From Linum tenue (lineage: Eukaryota; Streptophyta; Magnoliopsida; Malpighiales; Linaceae), in NCBI GenBank assembly GCA_946122785.1, contig CAMGYJ010000004.1:8950150-9014149 (forward strand): a stretch of 64,000 nt of DNA, read 5' to 3'. Of the stretch, positions 21,180-32,715 are shown one piece after another (position 1 is the stretch's first letter; each line of letters begins with the position of its first letter). The notes beneath the pieces were generated by a model, which was not told the origin of the DNA, searched no databases, and saw only the letters and a list, made by a program, of their open reading frames with translations. A program made the position numbers and the translations under genes.

Positions 21180-24100
21180 ATGAACGGCAAGACAGCTGTT
21201 AACCTCGCCAACGACGGCCGTGGCCGCCCAGCCGCGGATCAGGGCTATGTCGAGACCGATCCCACCGGGCGTTATGGACGGGTGAGTAGTGTTTCTTCAT
21301 TTTCGTGATGCCGATAAGGATATGAACAACTTGAAAATTATCCGTTTGCATGCATCTTTGTGCTTATCTCCAGCGTAGAATTTCAAATTGGTTATTTATT
21401 TGGGAGTAAATGGTTTTTGGTCTGGCTATGTTCTTGTTGTTTTTGTCCTGTTTCTCAAGCTCTATCTAAAGAATCTATGTTCAACGGCCGCCTGTACTCG
21501 GTTGCCGCCAAGCCAATGTTGTAGATAGAGCTATTTAGTTTTTGTTTTCTTGGGTCTACCAACTTCTGGTGACACTGATTTTTCCTATTAAACTAGAGAT
21601 GGTCAACTCTTTACTGGGTTCTTAATTATTGATGGACCCAAGTTGGATTACATCACGACATCTAAGTGTATAAAATAGTATATCCTAGTGATCCACGATA
21701 GTTTTGTACTTATTTTTGGATTCTGACCTTTCCTTTCTGCTCTTAATGAATATTTTAATGAAGCTTTTGCTGTAGAAAGAGATGGGTTGATTAAATTGGA
21801 TTAACCAGGCTGAGCATTGTTGAAGAGTTGAATGTGATAAAGATTACTGATTGTGGTTTTTGGAGGACAGTTCAATGAAGTACTTGGTAAAGGAGCAATG
21901 AAAAAGGTATACAAGGCAATTGATGAGTTCCTTGGATTGGAAGTAGCATGGAACCAGATCAAACTCAATGACGTGCTTCGCAGGCCAGATGATCTGGAGA
22001 GGCTCTACTCTGAAGTTCATCTTCTCAGTACCCTAAACCATCCTTCCATCATTCGGTTCTATACTTCGTGGATCGATACTCGTCACAGGACTTTCAACTT
22101 CATCACTGAGATGTTCACCTCTGGGACTCTGAGAGAGTAATGATATTCTCACTCCGTTGCTTTAAGGATCACATTCTGGCAGACATGGTTTTATATGACT
22201 GTCTGCTCAACCTGACATGCAGGTACAGGAGGAAATACCAGCAAGTGAGCATGCGAGCGATTAAGAGATGGGCTCGACAAATCTTACAGGGCCTTGTGTA
22301 TCTACATAGCCATGATCCTCCAGTAATTCATAGAGACCTGAAATGTGACAACATTTTTGTAAATGGTCATCTTGGACAAGTCAAGATTGGTGATTTGGGC
22401 CTTGCAGCTGTTCTCAGGGACTGCCAATCAGCTCACAGTGTAATAGGTACTTGCTTCTCTCCCTTATGGAAAGAAGGGAATGATGCTTTAAAGTAGCATC
22501 CTTTTTTGTGCATGTTGTTACGAAGTTCTTAACATTGAAACAATTACTAGGCACACCAGAGTTCATGGCTCCGGAATTATATGAAGAAGATTACAACGAG
22601 CTAGTTGATGTCTACTCATTTGGGATGTGTGTTTTGGAGATGATGACAGCTGAATACCCTTATAGTGAATGCGGTAATCCAGCACAGATATACAAGAAAG
22701 TGACCTCAGTATGTCTCCTTTTTTGTCACTTTATTCAGTTTGTTTATTGTTTGGTAACTAGGCTTACCATGTATGGCACCTTCTTGACGCAGGGAAAGCT
22801 ACCAGCATCATACTATAGGCTCAATGACTTGGAAGCACAGAGATTCATTGGGAAATGCTTAGTTGCTGCTTCAAATAGAGTATCGGCAAAAGATCTATTG
22901 TTGGATCCTTTTCTGGCACCAGAACCTGTTATTAAAGGGATTGAAAGTCCAAAACCTTTCCTGAGTAATGGAGAACTGAATAAACTGCAATTGGAGGAGG
23001 ATGATGACCCACCTAGGACAGAAATGAAAATCACAGGGAAATTGAACCCGGAAGATGATACAATCTTTCTTAAAGTGCAGATTGTCAACAAAGATGGTAT
23101 ATTTCTAATGCTAGCTTTTGTGCTTCACTTTTTTGCACACCCAAGCTAGTCTACTCGGGGATGACAAAGAACTCAAATGTTGGTTATGCAATCCAATCCA
23201 ACTGATATGGGTTGAATTGGATGGTGGTGGGTCTGATCCAATTTCAATGGATATCCACTATGTTCTTTATCCATGAAACTATGGATACCCATTTAATTAT
23301 TCATTGTAGGTTTGATCTTTTTACCGGTGTACTTAATTTGTCTTTGAGATGATTATCAATCAAGTATCCTGATGTGGTTGTTATTATGGTCATACAAGTG
23401 CGGATCCAAATGAGCCTGACCTTAATTAGATCCCATCCTAATCACTAAATAAATGTAAGAGCATTTAGGTTCAACCCAAATACTCAAATGGAACCCATTG
23501 CCATACATCTACTCATGTCTTGTTTGATGATTATACTGGTTTTATGATGACTTCATGTTTCGTTTTCTTGCAGGTTCTGCTCGAAATGTGTTCTTTCCGT
23601 TTGATATACTACATGATACTCCGATGGATGTTGCAACGGAGATGGTGAAAGAGCTTGACATTGTTGATTGGGAACCATCTGAAATTGCTGGAATGATTGA
23701 TCAAGAGATTTCAGCTCTGGTGCCAGACTGGGAACACTCTGATTATGAAGGCAATAATAGACATCAGAAGTGTGATTATGATGAGCATAGTCATGCTTAT
23801 AACTCTTCCTCGTCATATTCATCCTCCCAGTCATCATCATTCATGGGTACAACCCTTTGGCTACAAGGTATATTTCTGACCACTGAACTTCTTTGATGTT
23901 GGAGTTGGTTACTTTTTTTCTGGGTTCTTTTCAATTGTGTGATTCTGAAATTTCCTAATAAAATGCTGGTATAATGAATCTTATTTCAGAAAATCTAAAT
24001 TAATACATTTCCTGGAAATTGGAAAGAGGCTGTTTTCATGGCCTTAAGCACTCTCCTATGGGCTATGAGCCTGTAAAAAGTTTGTACCATAACTTCTATT

Positions 24101-24966
24101 TTCCCAGAAAGAAAGTGAAATGTAAATGCTAATTTGGACCTTAATGCATAGTTTCATGATAGCTTGAACCTATTTAATGATAGCTTGAACCTGTTTATCC
24201 CCTATATAGAACAAGGTTCATAGTTTACTTACGAAATATGCTACTAGTAGTAAATTAGTGACATGGTCGAAACTACAAGAATTGTTCAGTAACCACTGGT
24301 TGCAGTTAAACCAAGAATATTTATTCGTTCTTCTAGATGAATAAACAAAAGGAAGGTTGTATGCATTATGCTTGAGTAGGCAGAGAGTAAGACTGATGAA
24401 GGATTTTTATGGAAAATCTGCATTCAAATACTTTTTTTTTAGACCACAAGTAGGTCATATGGTAACATTTTCAAATCCTGCAATATCAATTGGAAACAAT
24501 TGCTGTTGCAGATAACTTGTACTATGATGATGCCAGCTCGCAAAGCTCTTCACAGTCAGGATCATCACATTCCATCTTAACTTACACTTGTGATGATGAT
24601 GATCATACGAGCACAAGGAGAGATAAACATCCCATCGTGTCAAAAACTCACAACTCAAGAAGATTTTGTCCAACAGGAAATTCGAAGTCTGAGGGGCAAG
24701 CACTAGCTAGAACTGCATACAAAAACTGCATGTCGTTGCTCGAGTCGCAACACCAACACCATGGAGGTCATGGCTCTGGAGACAGAAGGACCAGCTTGAC
24801 GAGGAACCAGTCGCTAGTTGACGTTCACAGCCAGTTGCTGCACCGGTCATTAGTAGAAGAGGTTACCAAGAGGCGACTGTTCAATACAGTTGGAGCCGTT
24901 GAAAATATTGGTTTCCAGGGACCTCCTCCTGATGTTTCTGAAAGACAGTCAAGGAGAAGAAACTGA
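21180..24966 (+). CDS. WNK4: WNK (with-no-lysine) serine/threonine kinase, WNK4/5-type
   Basis: Seven exons: 21180-21281, 21871-22136, 22223-22446, 22551-22708, 22793-23096, 23574-23867 and 24512-24966. All introns are GT-AG and phases join to 601 codons (600 aa). Exon 1 ends '[12 protein letters not shown]', the usual WNK lead-in. The glycine loop is '[11 protein letters not shown]'; the usual VAxK lysine is replaced in 'VAWNQIKL', so the loop lysine would serve instead, as in all WNKs. Then '[10 protein letters not shown]' (catalytic Asp), 'GDLGLA' (DLG for DFG) and 'GTPEFMAPE'. An OSR1-C-like domain with '[12 protein letters not shown]' and 'FPFDI' follows, then a Ser-rich tail ending 'SERQSRRRN'. 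Plant WNKs act in flowering time, circadian and osmotic or sugar signalling. The WNK4 symbol rests on sequence resemblance plus neighbouring OFP; WNK5 is the alternative. Confidence 0.95.
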
Positions 24967-25125
24967 ACGATCACAAGGATGTTGATCATAAAGTTGCTTC
25001 TGACAATTAGGGGGAACAAAGCAATCACCTGGCTTTCTGACAGCATCAATCAGGTGATGTGTAGATATTAAAATAGGGGGTGTGAATATGTATATGTAGT
25101 ATGTTTGTGAAACGTTGTGGCTTGC

Positions 25126-25131
25126 AATAAA
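25126..25131 (+). terminator. Likely polyadenylation signal of the WNK gene
   Basis: 'aataaa' 160 bases after the stop codon, in an AT-rich context. Confidence 0.5.
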
Positions 25132-27647
25132 GTTTTCACCTTTCATCTCCCATATGAATGAGCGTGGAGTATCATGAATTTTCCATACAATCCAGCCTTC
25201 TGAAACAAGGAAGAACTCTTACCATCCAGTTTGGTAATCTAATTTTATCACCAGGTTGCTAATTTCATGAATGTACTTCTGTTCACCGTTTTACAAATTG
25301 CCAGATGTCATGCCATGCTAGGCAAGCACAGAAAAAACTCCAGTTTTGACAATAAGGCTAGCATTAACTGTTTGCATATGCCTTGTTTCCATTCTCGTGT
25401 TTGTCTTTCCCTGTGCATGTTACCTTCCTTTCTTTGCCAAAATGTTGTTTCTTTCTCAAATTAGCCTCATAAGTGGCTCTATTCACCTTGTATAATATAA
25501 CACCTGGCAAAGGAAGGCGTTAAAGCAGGATCTGCCTCCCTTTTTTGGCTGTGTTCAAAGTTGACACAATATTCTGAGAAGGCAAGAAGAAGATCCCAAA
25601 ACCTTCTGCAAGTCTTTTTGACCAGGTTTTTCCTTGGTATGCAGCGAAACTTAAACAAATTGCTTCATTTGTGTAGTGTGAGATGGAAACAAAGCTCACA
25701 GAAACCAGACTGAAACACAGTCAATAGTATCATGCTCTGCCTTTAATGAACAGAATTGCAAAAAGAAACCAAGTCCTCACTGTAGAGGTCTTTGTACCAT
25801 GTTGCAGCAACCATAAGTTGCCTTGAGTTATGAAGGATGCTCTTTGCTCTCTCCCAGGTGGCTTGCTTTCACTTTGTCTAGACCAGGGAAATCAAGTCCA
25901 ATAAAATGGGTAAAAGAATTTAACTTGCTGAAAGTCCAGGTATCGAAGTTACTACTGTTTTAGCAGCAAAACAGCTATTATGTTCAAAAGAAAAAAGAAG
26001 TGACAGGCTGACAGCTATGCAGAAAGTATCTTTGTTAGTTCATAATTAAGAATTCTGTATCGTCTAATCCATGCAGTTGATGATATTTAAGACCTTGGAT
26101 GCATGAGAATTGAGTAAGGCTGATTGATGAAGTGGAAATTACAAAAGCATGGCAACCTAAGGGGAGAAATTGACCCAGCTAAACCTAGCTTTAGCTTGTG
26201 GTCCTTCTGATAATTATTGCAGTCTTAAAATCCATTTTCTTAGGAGCTACAGCTCTGGTAGTCTGTGTCACATATCAAGGCTCTTGGTGTGGACATAGCA
26301 GCTGATCCTTATCTTATGAGAAGAAGATAAGTCACTTTCCACATAATTCAGCTATTATGGGTTTTTTGTGGACAGATCCCAAATTCTGATGTTATGATTG
26401 ACTAAAACCACCATACCCATGAATCACAAATTCAGTGGTGTTTCACTTTCACATCAAAACATATGAAGTCAGCTTCCCTAGCTCTGCATTTCTCTGTAAT
26501 TGTGAGCAGATGCATCAGTCAATGACATACCCAGATTTAGAAATCCCCCAATGCTTGCTAAAACTAACCTAAAACAGCTATCAGATGCAAACCCATCACA
26601 GAAATTGGCAGTTTACTAGATTTATACATGCATCTAAGGATATACCCCTATCCTAGCTTCATATATAAATGCATCTAAACTTGTGAAGGAGAGCCATTCA
26701 TTGAAGAAAGGAATCAAGTAAATTGTTGGTGGTCCTAAGTTAAAAGGCTAGTGCTGGTGGTGTGAAGGGTGAAACAGCACTATATATTAAGCTGGAAAAA
26801 GGGTTTCCTAAAATGGTCACAATATTGGTGGGCAATGGTGTCATCATGTAGGATGTGGTCCTGTCCTAAAACCCCATTAGGGTACATGTGGAATCCAGAG
26901 TTGGCTCTGTTTCTGTGTGATAGCAATTTCTCATGGGTTTTGGGAGAGATTTTGGTTGGAATTGAGCTGTGGGCGGAAAGGAATGGAATGGTGATATAGG
27001 AACAAAAAAAAGAGTAAGAAACCACTGGCAAAGTCATCCTTCTATCTGCAACTGTGCATGGTAAAGAAAATGAATGAATCTTTGGCTGGAGAAACCAAAA
27101 AATCTTCGCATTTTTCAGAAATTTGGAAGTGTAATCAAAAGCATATAGTAAAGTGGGTTGAGTCCACTTTCCATAGTTTAGGCCTTTAGGACCGAGCAAG
27201 GCCATTGTGGTGTTTGTTTTATGACTCTTGCCCTTCTTTTTTAAGTTATGGAATTAATAATGAGAATGCAGCAAAGCAAAGGATATGATGAAGCGTGTGG
27301 GAGGGTCTACTGAGAACAACTAACTCTATATGGTGTGTAGTTCACTAGTTCTAAGGTGATTGCTTAATACTTTGGAGGCATGGTAACAGGCCAAGTTACC
27401 TGCTGCTGTCTTTTAGCCTCCATCACTCAAAAACCTCAGGCTCATGCAGCTGATTAATAATGACAAATAATTGAAACCCTCATTTTAAAAAACCATTGGC
27501 CTTCACAAAGTTCACTACTTTTTCTCATGCCCATAAGAAAGTAGCCTGCTTTTCATTGCCATAAGAACATAAGGAAAGTTGGTACTATCCATCTATCTTA
27601 CATACATTCATACATACATCTTACTTGTACAAGGACTATTTTCATTG
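25132..27647. other. Long intergenic stretch between convergent WNK and OFP genes
   Basis: About 2.5 kb with no recognised gene or transposon end. Open frames of up to 141 codons (for example 26780-27205 minus) show no domain. The sequence is moderately AT-rich without strong repeats. It contains the 3' ends of both genes and could hold a non-coding transcript, but nothing in the sequence proves this. Confidence 0.5.
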
Positions 27648-28805
27648 TTAAGACATGTGAAACCAGATTTGTTCAAATGCCCTGACTATAACATCATGGT
27701 ACTTGGTTGAATTGAGGGAGAGGTAACAAGCAAGAAGATCCTCAAGCTCCCTTGAACCCCTGATTCCATTCTCCACTATCATTTCCACCATGGATTCCAT
27801 GAAGTCTCTCTCCGGATCAACCGACTTCTTCACCACTGCAAAGCTCTCTCCAATCCTGTTCCCTGCTGCTGCTGCTGATAAGCATGATGTGACAGCAGTA
27901 CTCTTCCTACTGCCCTGAACTTTCCTGCTTGCAAGCCTCCTCGGCGAGTTGGCCTTCAGCCTTATCCCCGTGGCAGAGTACTTCTTATTCGATGTGGATT
28001 TTCGCGGAGAAGGACTAGACTTGGTCCTTTTCTTTTGATCAGAAACAGACCTTTGTGCTTTCACATGATCCATTCTAGATGGCTTTGTAACAATGGGAGG
28101 AAGCTTCTCCAGCTCATGAATACCAACCTTGTTGATGTTGTTCCTTTCAAGTGAATGCCTATTCACATCGATGATGATGTCAGCCGTGGAGGAGCTGAGC
28201 TTACATGAGTGACATGATGTAGACCATGCAGCTGAAACCACCTGATCGTCAAATGACCTAGGAGGTCGGGCGAAAGACGAGGCGAGATCATCATCTTCAT
28301 CTTCGGATTCGGTTAGAATAGAGCCGCAGAAGTCAGGGGAGGACTCAAATGGAGAGGTGGAGTAGCCAGGGGAATGGAGCAGAGTGGGGTTATTACTGTT
28401 GTTGTCACGGCATTTGCTGCAAACGGACGATGAAGAAGAGGAGGAGAGCAGCTTAGGAGAAGGTTTGTAGACAGCCTTCCTCCTCCTGCTGCTTCTCCTA
28501 GGTGGATCAGGAAACTGAGTGTCTGATGCCTTCTGGTTCACAGGTGAATTGTACAGCTTGTGATGCTGATAATGATGATGGTTGTTGGTAGCTCTGCCCG
28601 GTTTCCCTGACAAGTAGGAGGAGTACCTTGGCTGCTGTGGAGCCCTTGTGGCTGCTGCTGCTACTGTGGAATTAGGGGGCCTTTTCTTCTTGTGATTGGA
28701 GGAATGGTGTGTGGTTGTGGGGATGGATTTGCTCATGTCTTTGAGCTTGTAAAACCATGCATTTGGGATCATGTCTGACAATCTAAACCTGTGTTTCAAT
28801 CCCAT
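27648..28805 (-). CDS. OFP: OVATE family protein, OFP1/2/3-type transcriptional repressor
   Basis: An intronless gene of 385 codons. The start is taken at the ATG at 28803-28805 because the protein then begins 'MGLKHRFRLSDMIPNAWFYK', the conserved N-terminus of the OFP1-5 group; the frame is open further upstream, but that is leader sequence. A Ser/Asn/His-rich linker follows, with a basic patch 'RRSSRRRKAVYKP' (possible nuclear signal), and a second basic stretch 'QKKRTKSSPSPRKS'. The C-terminal 60 residues are the OVATE domain ('FMESMVEMIVENG', 'LEDLLACYLSLNS', 'VIVRAFEQIW'). Family members act in the nucleus as repressors, bind TALE homeodomain and TRM proteins, and affect cell elongation and organ shape. 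It is convergent with the WNK gene. Confidence 0.95.
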   Translation of the reverse strand: MGLKHRFRLSDMIPNAWFYKLKDMSKSIPTTTHHSSNHKKKRPPNSTVAAAATRAPQQPRYSSYLSGKPGRATNNHHHYQHHKLYNSPVNQKASDTQFPDPPRRSSRRRKAVYKPSPKLLSSSSSSSVCSKCRDNNSNNPTLLHSPGYSTSPFESSPDFCGSILTESEDEDDDLASSFARPPRSFDDQVVSAAWSTSCHSCKLSSSTADIIIDVNRHSLERNNINKVGIHELEKLPPIVTKPSRMDHVKAQRSVSDQKKRTKSSPSPRKSTSNKKYSATGIRLKANSPRRLASRKVQGSRKSTAVTSCLSAAAAGNRIGESFAVVKKSVDPERDFMESMVEMIVENGIRGSRELEDLLACYLSLNSTKYHDVIVRAFEQIWFHMS

Positions 28806-29666
28806 CTCTCTCTCTTTCTCCTTGTTCTTCTTTTCTGTATGTGGGTTCTTGGTTTTGCTGGAGTTGAAGGATAGAGAAAGTAGGTTTTGGATGATCAAAG
28901 GGCTTATAAAAAGGGGGAGGGAGGGAGGGAGCATAAATGGGACATCATCAGGCTGACATGGCTTTTGGAGAATGATGGGTGGTGGGGAGGGTGAGAGACA
29001 ACAAAGGGATGTCTATCAAAAATGGCCTTTTTTGCTTTCATCATTAACAACCAGCAAAGATTGGCTTAATTTAGCAGATTTTTGTTGTTGGGATGTGAAT
29101 AATCTCTGTGGGATTGGACGTAATGGAATCTTTAAGGTTAATAAAACAATTAAAACGTCAAGGTGTCAGTAAATCAACGATGAAAATTATGAAGGCTTAT
29201 CCCTTCTATGTTGGATGACTAAGGAGTGGAAGTATGACAAAATGGGGGATGAACTATCACTCTACCACGCAAATCTCAGCTCTAACTAGGGTGTAAGCTT
29301 GGCTCTCGAGACCAACCAATCCGTTCGACTTTAAGGATCGGGTTGGATCAGTTTAGAGTCGGGTAATCTTTTGACTCTGCAAGCGTTGGGTCAAGTCAAC
29401 GTAGGGGTAGACGCTCTTTGATCTTGTGACTCAAAGAGTGTCTGAAATTTCTTATACAAACACATTGGACATGTTTATAAAATTTAGAATTTTAGGTACT
29501 ATAATGCAAAGTGAAAAGTATATAAGTACTAAAATATAATTTACCATCAAAATATTTGGACTTATTTGTAAAAAATTAGGTACTAAAATGTAAGAAAAAT
29601 AAATTTGGGTAAAAAAATATAATTTTTAAAAAAGCAATGTGTTGATTTGACCCGATATATCCACTG
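28806..29666. other. OFP upstream region, no other gene
   Basis: About 860 bases holding the OFP promoter (the gene reads leftwards). 'cttataaaaagg' lies about 100 bases upstream of the start codon and may be the core promoter. 29290-29420 has GGGTTGG/GGGTC-rich words of a decayed repeat. Confidence 0.4.
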
Positions 29667-29675
29667 ACCCAGCCT

Positions 29676-29935
29676 GGAAAAAATCCCAAAGTACACTAGT
29701 TTTTAAAAAAAATTCCCAAAATACATAAGTTATAAAAAAAATTCCAAAAGTACACATGTTTGGGCATCACCGTGTTTGACAAAAGCGGTGAAGGTTATCA
29801 CCGCGTTTGTCAAAGACGGTGAATATTTCACCGTTCTAAAAAACAACGGTGAAGTATTCACCGTTTTTGTACAAAACGGTGAAGGAATCACCGTTTTAAA
29901 CAGAGACGGTGAAGGCTTCACCGTTTTTTGCCTAA
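29676..29935 (+). repeat. MULE terminal repeat A with CGGTGA/TCACCG array
   Basis: The outer 90 bp match repeats B and C. Then come five short hairpins of the form CGGTGA, 4-6 bases, TCACCG, spaced about 30 bp apart, such as 'cggtgaagtattcaccg'. Arrays of this kind may bind transposase; that role is inferred. Confidence 0.85.
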
Positions 29936-30744
29936 AACGTATAAATCGAGTCATCATATCCAAGAGTTCCCTGAAACAAACAAGAGTGAGAGAGCAGTTA
30001 TTTGACCCATAAAGTTGAACTGTTTGCCTATACGGTCAAATGAACCAGCAAGGTTGTGATAATGTTGAAGGAAAGAAAATTTCCAGTCAAGTGCTTCTAG
30101 TACTTTAGGTACCTCTGCATGAAGGCCCATTTCAGTCTGCAGTGGGTTAATGCCTTCAGCTACCGATGTAGAGCTTGAGAAACTGCTAAGGAACTCCTAG
30201 ATTGTAAGGCCATCATAATTATCTTGAACATCATTTATATGGCCAGATGCTTGTGCATTGCCGGAAAATCCTTCCGAGCCACCAAATTCAACTTCCATCC
30301 TGAAAACATGAACTAAAAGTCCAAATGAACTTGCATACTAACAATCAGAAATAAAACATTATCCAGATGAAACAACAGAATAATACAAGAGAAAAACCAG
30401 AGGCGCGTACTTATTCTGTGAACTTCCAACAGCCTCATCTTCTGGAGGGGAATCATCAATCTCCAGATCAATTACTTCTATCTCCTTACCGCTACTGACA
30501 TGCTTAACATATTCATTAGGCATCCTTGCATTACTCATCGACAAATCAGCATCCATCCTTGCTGTTGCTCTTTGGGAAGGCACACCAGGTGGGAATATAA
30601 GAACTGGCTCATTGTCCGTATTGTCATGGATATCGGAAGATTCTATCAGGTTTAAGTCGCATATCTTGAATGAACCAGGAAACTGCTGCTTCTCTAGATC
30701 ATATTCGTCATCAATATTCTCTGGGCACTCATGACTATTGCCCA
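29676..30744. repeat. Direct duplication inside the composite MULE, copy A
   Basis: Nearly identical to 32453-33520; the only clear differences noticed are near 29922-29930 ('gaaggcttcaccgtttttt' against 'gaatacttcaccgttttt'). It covers terminal repeat A plus the 3' end of the captured gene, up to 'catgactattgccca'. Confidence 0.9.
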
Positions 30745-32248
30745 AACTACTTTCGGTTATCAACGACTGCTGAGCAAGTGATACCACTTCCTCTTTTGGA
30801 GTCACAAGATTTTCTGCTAATTTATTGGCAGCATTAGGAACAAAGGTGGGAAGAAGATTCTCTCTAGGTTTCTTCTGTTGCTGACTCGTATCACTGTCAT
30901 CTGCAGGACGCTTCTCGCCTCTTTCCTTAACCGAGCTAGACCTTCCAAACTTCACTGCTTCATTACTCGTTTCAAACTCGCTATCGACATCAAAAACTCC
31001 ATCTGAAAAAGACCGAGACCTGATGCACTTGCCATGCTCCGATCCATATACTGGACTTACTTTGTTATCCTCCTCAGCACACCGAAGCGGCAACAGTTGA
31101 GATAATTCAGCTTGGGAATCCATTGGATCGTTCATCTCGCTTGGAAGGGGATCATCAAAGGCAACATCTTCATCTAAGAGATCTGAGCCTTTGGGCGGTA
31201 CAGTTTCCAATATGTCTGCTCCATTACTAGAAGCCTGATCAACCTTGGGAACCTTGCTGGTCAATGCAGACCGTATTTTTGTCGGTATCTTGACAAGGTT
31301 GCAGAAAGCTAACAAATCAGATCCATTCTTGCTTGAGATATTATCCTCAGGAACAGTATGCTTCTCGCTCTCATCATTGTTCAAATCCTCCATCTCTTCA
31401 TTCGCGATATTCAAGTCCGTTGAATCTTTAGACCCCTTTACAACTTCAGTATCAGACTCTTCTTTCTCAGCACCAGAAGAGCTTGCCTTGGAAACTGAAT
31501 TATCACGGGGAGAATTGTATTTCTTGAATCTAGATTCGTCAACATCAGTTGCTTCCTCTTTTCCTCCCAATGCATTATTACGAACTGATACATGCGATTT
31601 ATCATCCGTACCCTTACCTCCTTGTTCCACTTCATAGTGACCCTCCCCTTCAGGTGACTCCCGATTTCTCTCCGACCCAGAACTACTCCTTCCAGAGTCT
31701 CTCACCCACTCAGAACTATAACTCCGGGAATAATCACCTCTTCTCCGCCCTTTAAACTTATTCCGAGAACCATACTCATCGGTATCTCTTCTGTCACTTG
31801 AGCCTGCATCAGAAGAACCAGTACTTAATCTTGAGTGGACGGATACCCGGCCTTCTTGCACTGGTGGGGGCTCTTGCTGTAGATAATCAGTAGCCACTTT
31901 CTTCAAGGTACCATTCTGCCACTTCCCAGCAAGTGCATTCTGAGGTAACATGCCTTTGGAGACTAGATACTCAGCAGCAAGCCTACCAGCCTCCATCAAG
32001 ATATCGCCTTTCCGAGGCGGCAAATGGGGTGGTTGCTGAAAGGCTCTTTGTTGTTGCCCAGGACCATGACGATGACCTCCACGGGCAAAGCCTCGATTGC
32101 GGAAGGTTCTGTACTCAGAGTTGTAGAACCCATGACCACCACCCCTAGCTGAACCATCTGGGGACATCCTTGAGCCCCCGCCAAAGCCCAACCCCATAGA
32201 ACCAGACCTATTGTAACCATTTCCAGGACTTCTATGCCTAGCATGCAT
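29938..32248 (-). pseudogene. Captured, C-terminally truncated plant gene of unknown function
   Basis: Exon 1 (32248-30411) encodes 612 residues from 'MHARHRSPGNGYNRSGSMG', a Gly/Arg-rich N-terminus, then 'GDILMEAGRLAAEYLVSKGM', then a long Ser/Asp/Glu-rich acidic region ending 'EIEVIDLEIDDSPPEDEAV'. An intron (30410-30300, GT-AG) leads to exon 2 from 30299 ('MEVEFGGSEGF'), where an in-frame TAG at 30199-30197 probably replaces Glu ('DGLTI*EFL'). A further exon ends 'GTLGYDDSIY' against terminal repeat A, so the C-terminus is lost. From memory, proteins of this layout are conserved, uncharacterised plant proteins. Retained introns mean the gene was captured as DNA, not through RNA. It could give a 646-residue product up to the TAG, but I treat it as a pseudogene because it lies in a transposon and is truncated. 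Confidence 0.8.
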
Positions 32249-32352
32249 CTTCTCCCTCTTTCTGATCTAATTGTAATTCAACTAAGAAACCAACCAGGAA
32301 ATTAAGCTATTTACGACATGCGAAAGAGTTGCAAGTTCACAACTTTCAATTA

Positions 32353-32433
32353 GGCAGCCCCTCCTTGTAACTGTGATTCTCAATGCAATACAAAAGCTCC
32401 TATTGTCAAAAAAAAAAATTTGGCAGCCCCTCC
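32353..32433. mobile_element. Tiny retroposed insert with 12-bp target duplication
   Basis: The insert 32365-32421 (57 bp) ends in an A-run ('ttgtcaaaaaaaaaaa') and is flanked by 'ggcagcccctcc' (32353-32364 and 32422-32433). This is the pattern of a severely 5'-truncated LINE or SINE insertion on the plus strand. It lies in the 5' flank of the captured gene. Confidence 0.65.
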
Positions 32434-32452
32434 AAACTACCCTTCAATATTT

Positions 32453-32712
32453 GGAAAAAATCCCAAAGTACACTAGTTTTTAAAAAAAATTCCCAAAATA
32501 CATAAGTTATAAAAAAAATTCCAAAAGTACACATGTTTGGGCATCACCGTGTTTGACAAAAGCGGTGAAGGTTATCACCGCGTTTGTCAAAGACGGTGAA
32601 TATTTCACCGTTCTAAAAAACAACGGTGAAGTATTCACCGTTTTTGTACAAAACGGTGAAGGAATCACCGTTTTAAACAGAGACGGTGAATACTTCACCG
32701 TTTTTGCCTAAA
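32453..32712 (+). repeat. MULE terminal repeat B (internal, same orientation as A)
   Basis: Matches repeat A almost perfectly but lies in the middle of the element. Its left flank ('cttcaatatt') does not match the target duplication. Confidence 0.85.
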
Positions 32713-32715
32713 ACG

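Noticed and set aside
26780..27205. 141-codon minus-strand frame
   Set aside because: No domain, no start context, AT-rich intergenic sequence.
28806..28934. N-terminal extension of the OFP frame
   Set aside because: The conserved OFP start is at 28805; upstream residues are low complexity translated leader.
29730..30012. Repetitive frames such as 'VKYSPSLTNAVI'
   Set aside because: Translation of the hairpin array in the MULE terminal repeat; not proteins.
30359..32248. Functional host gene at its native site
   Set aside because: It lies inside an element with exact target duplications, lacks its C-terminus and has an in-frame TAG; captured copy more likely.
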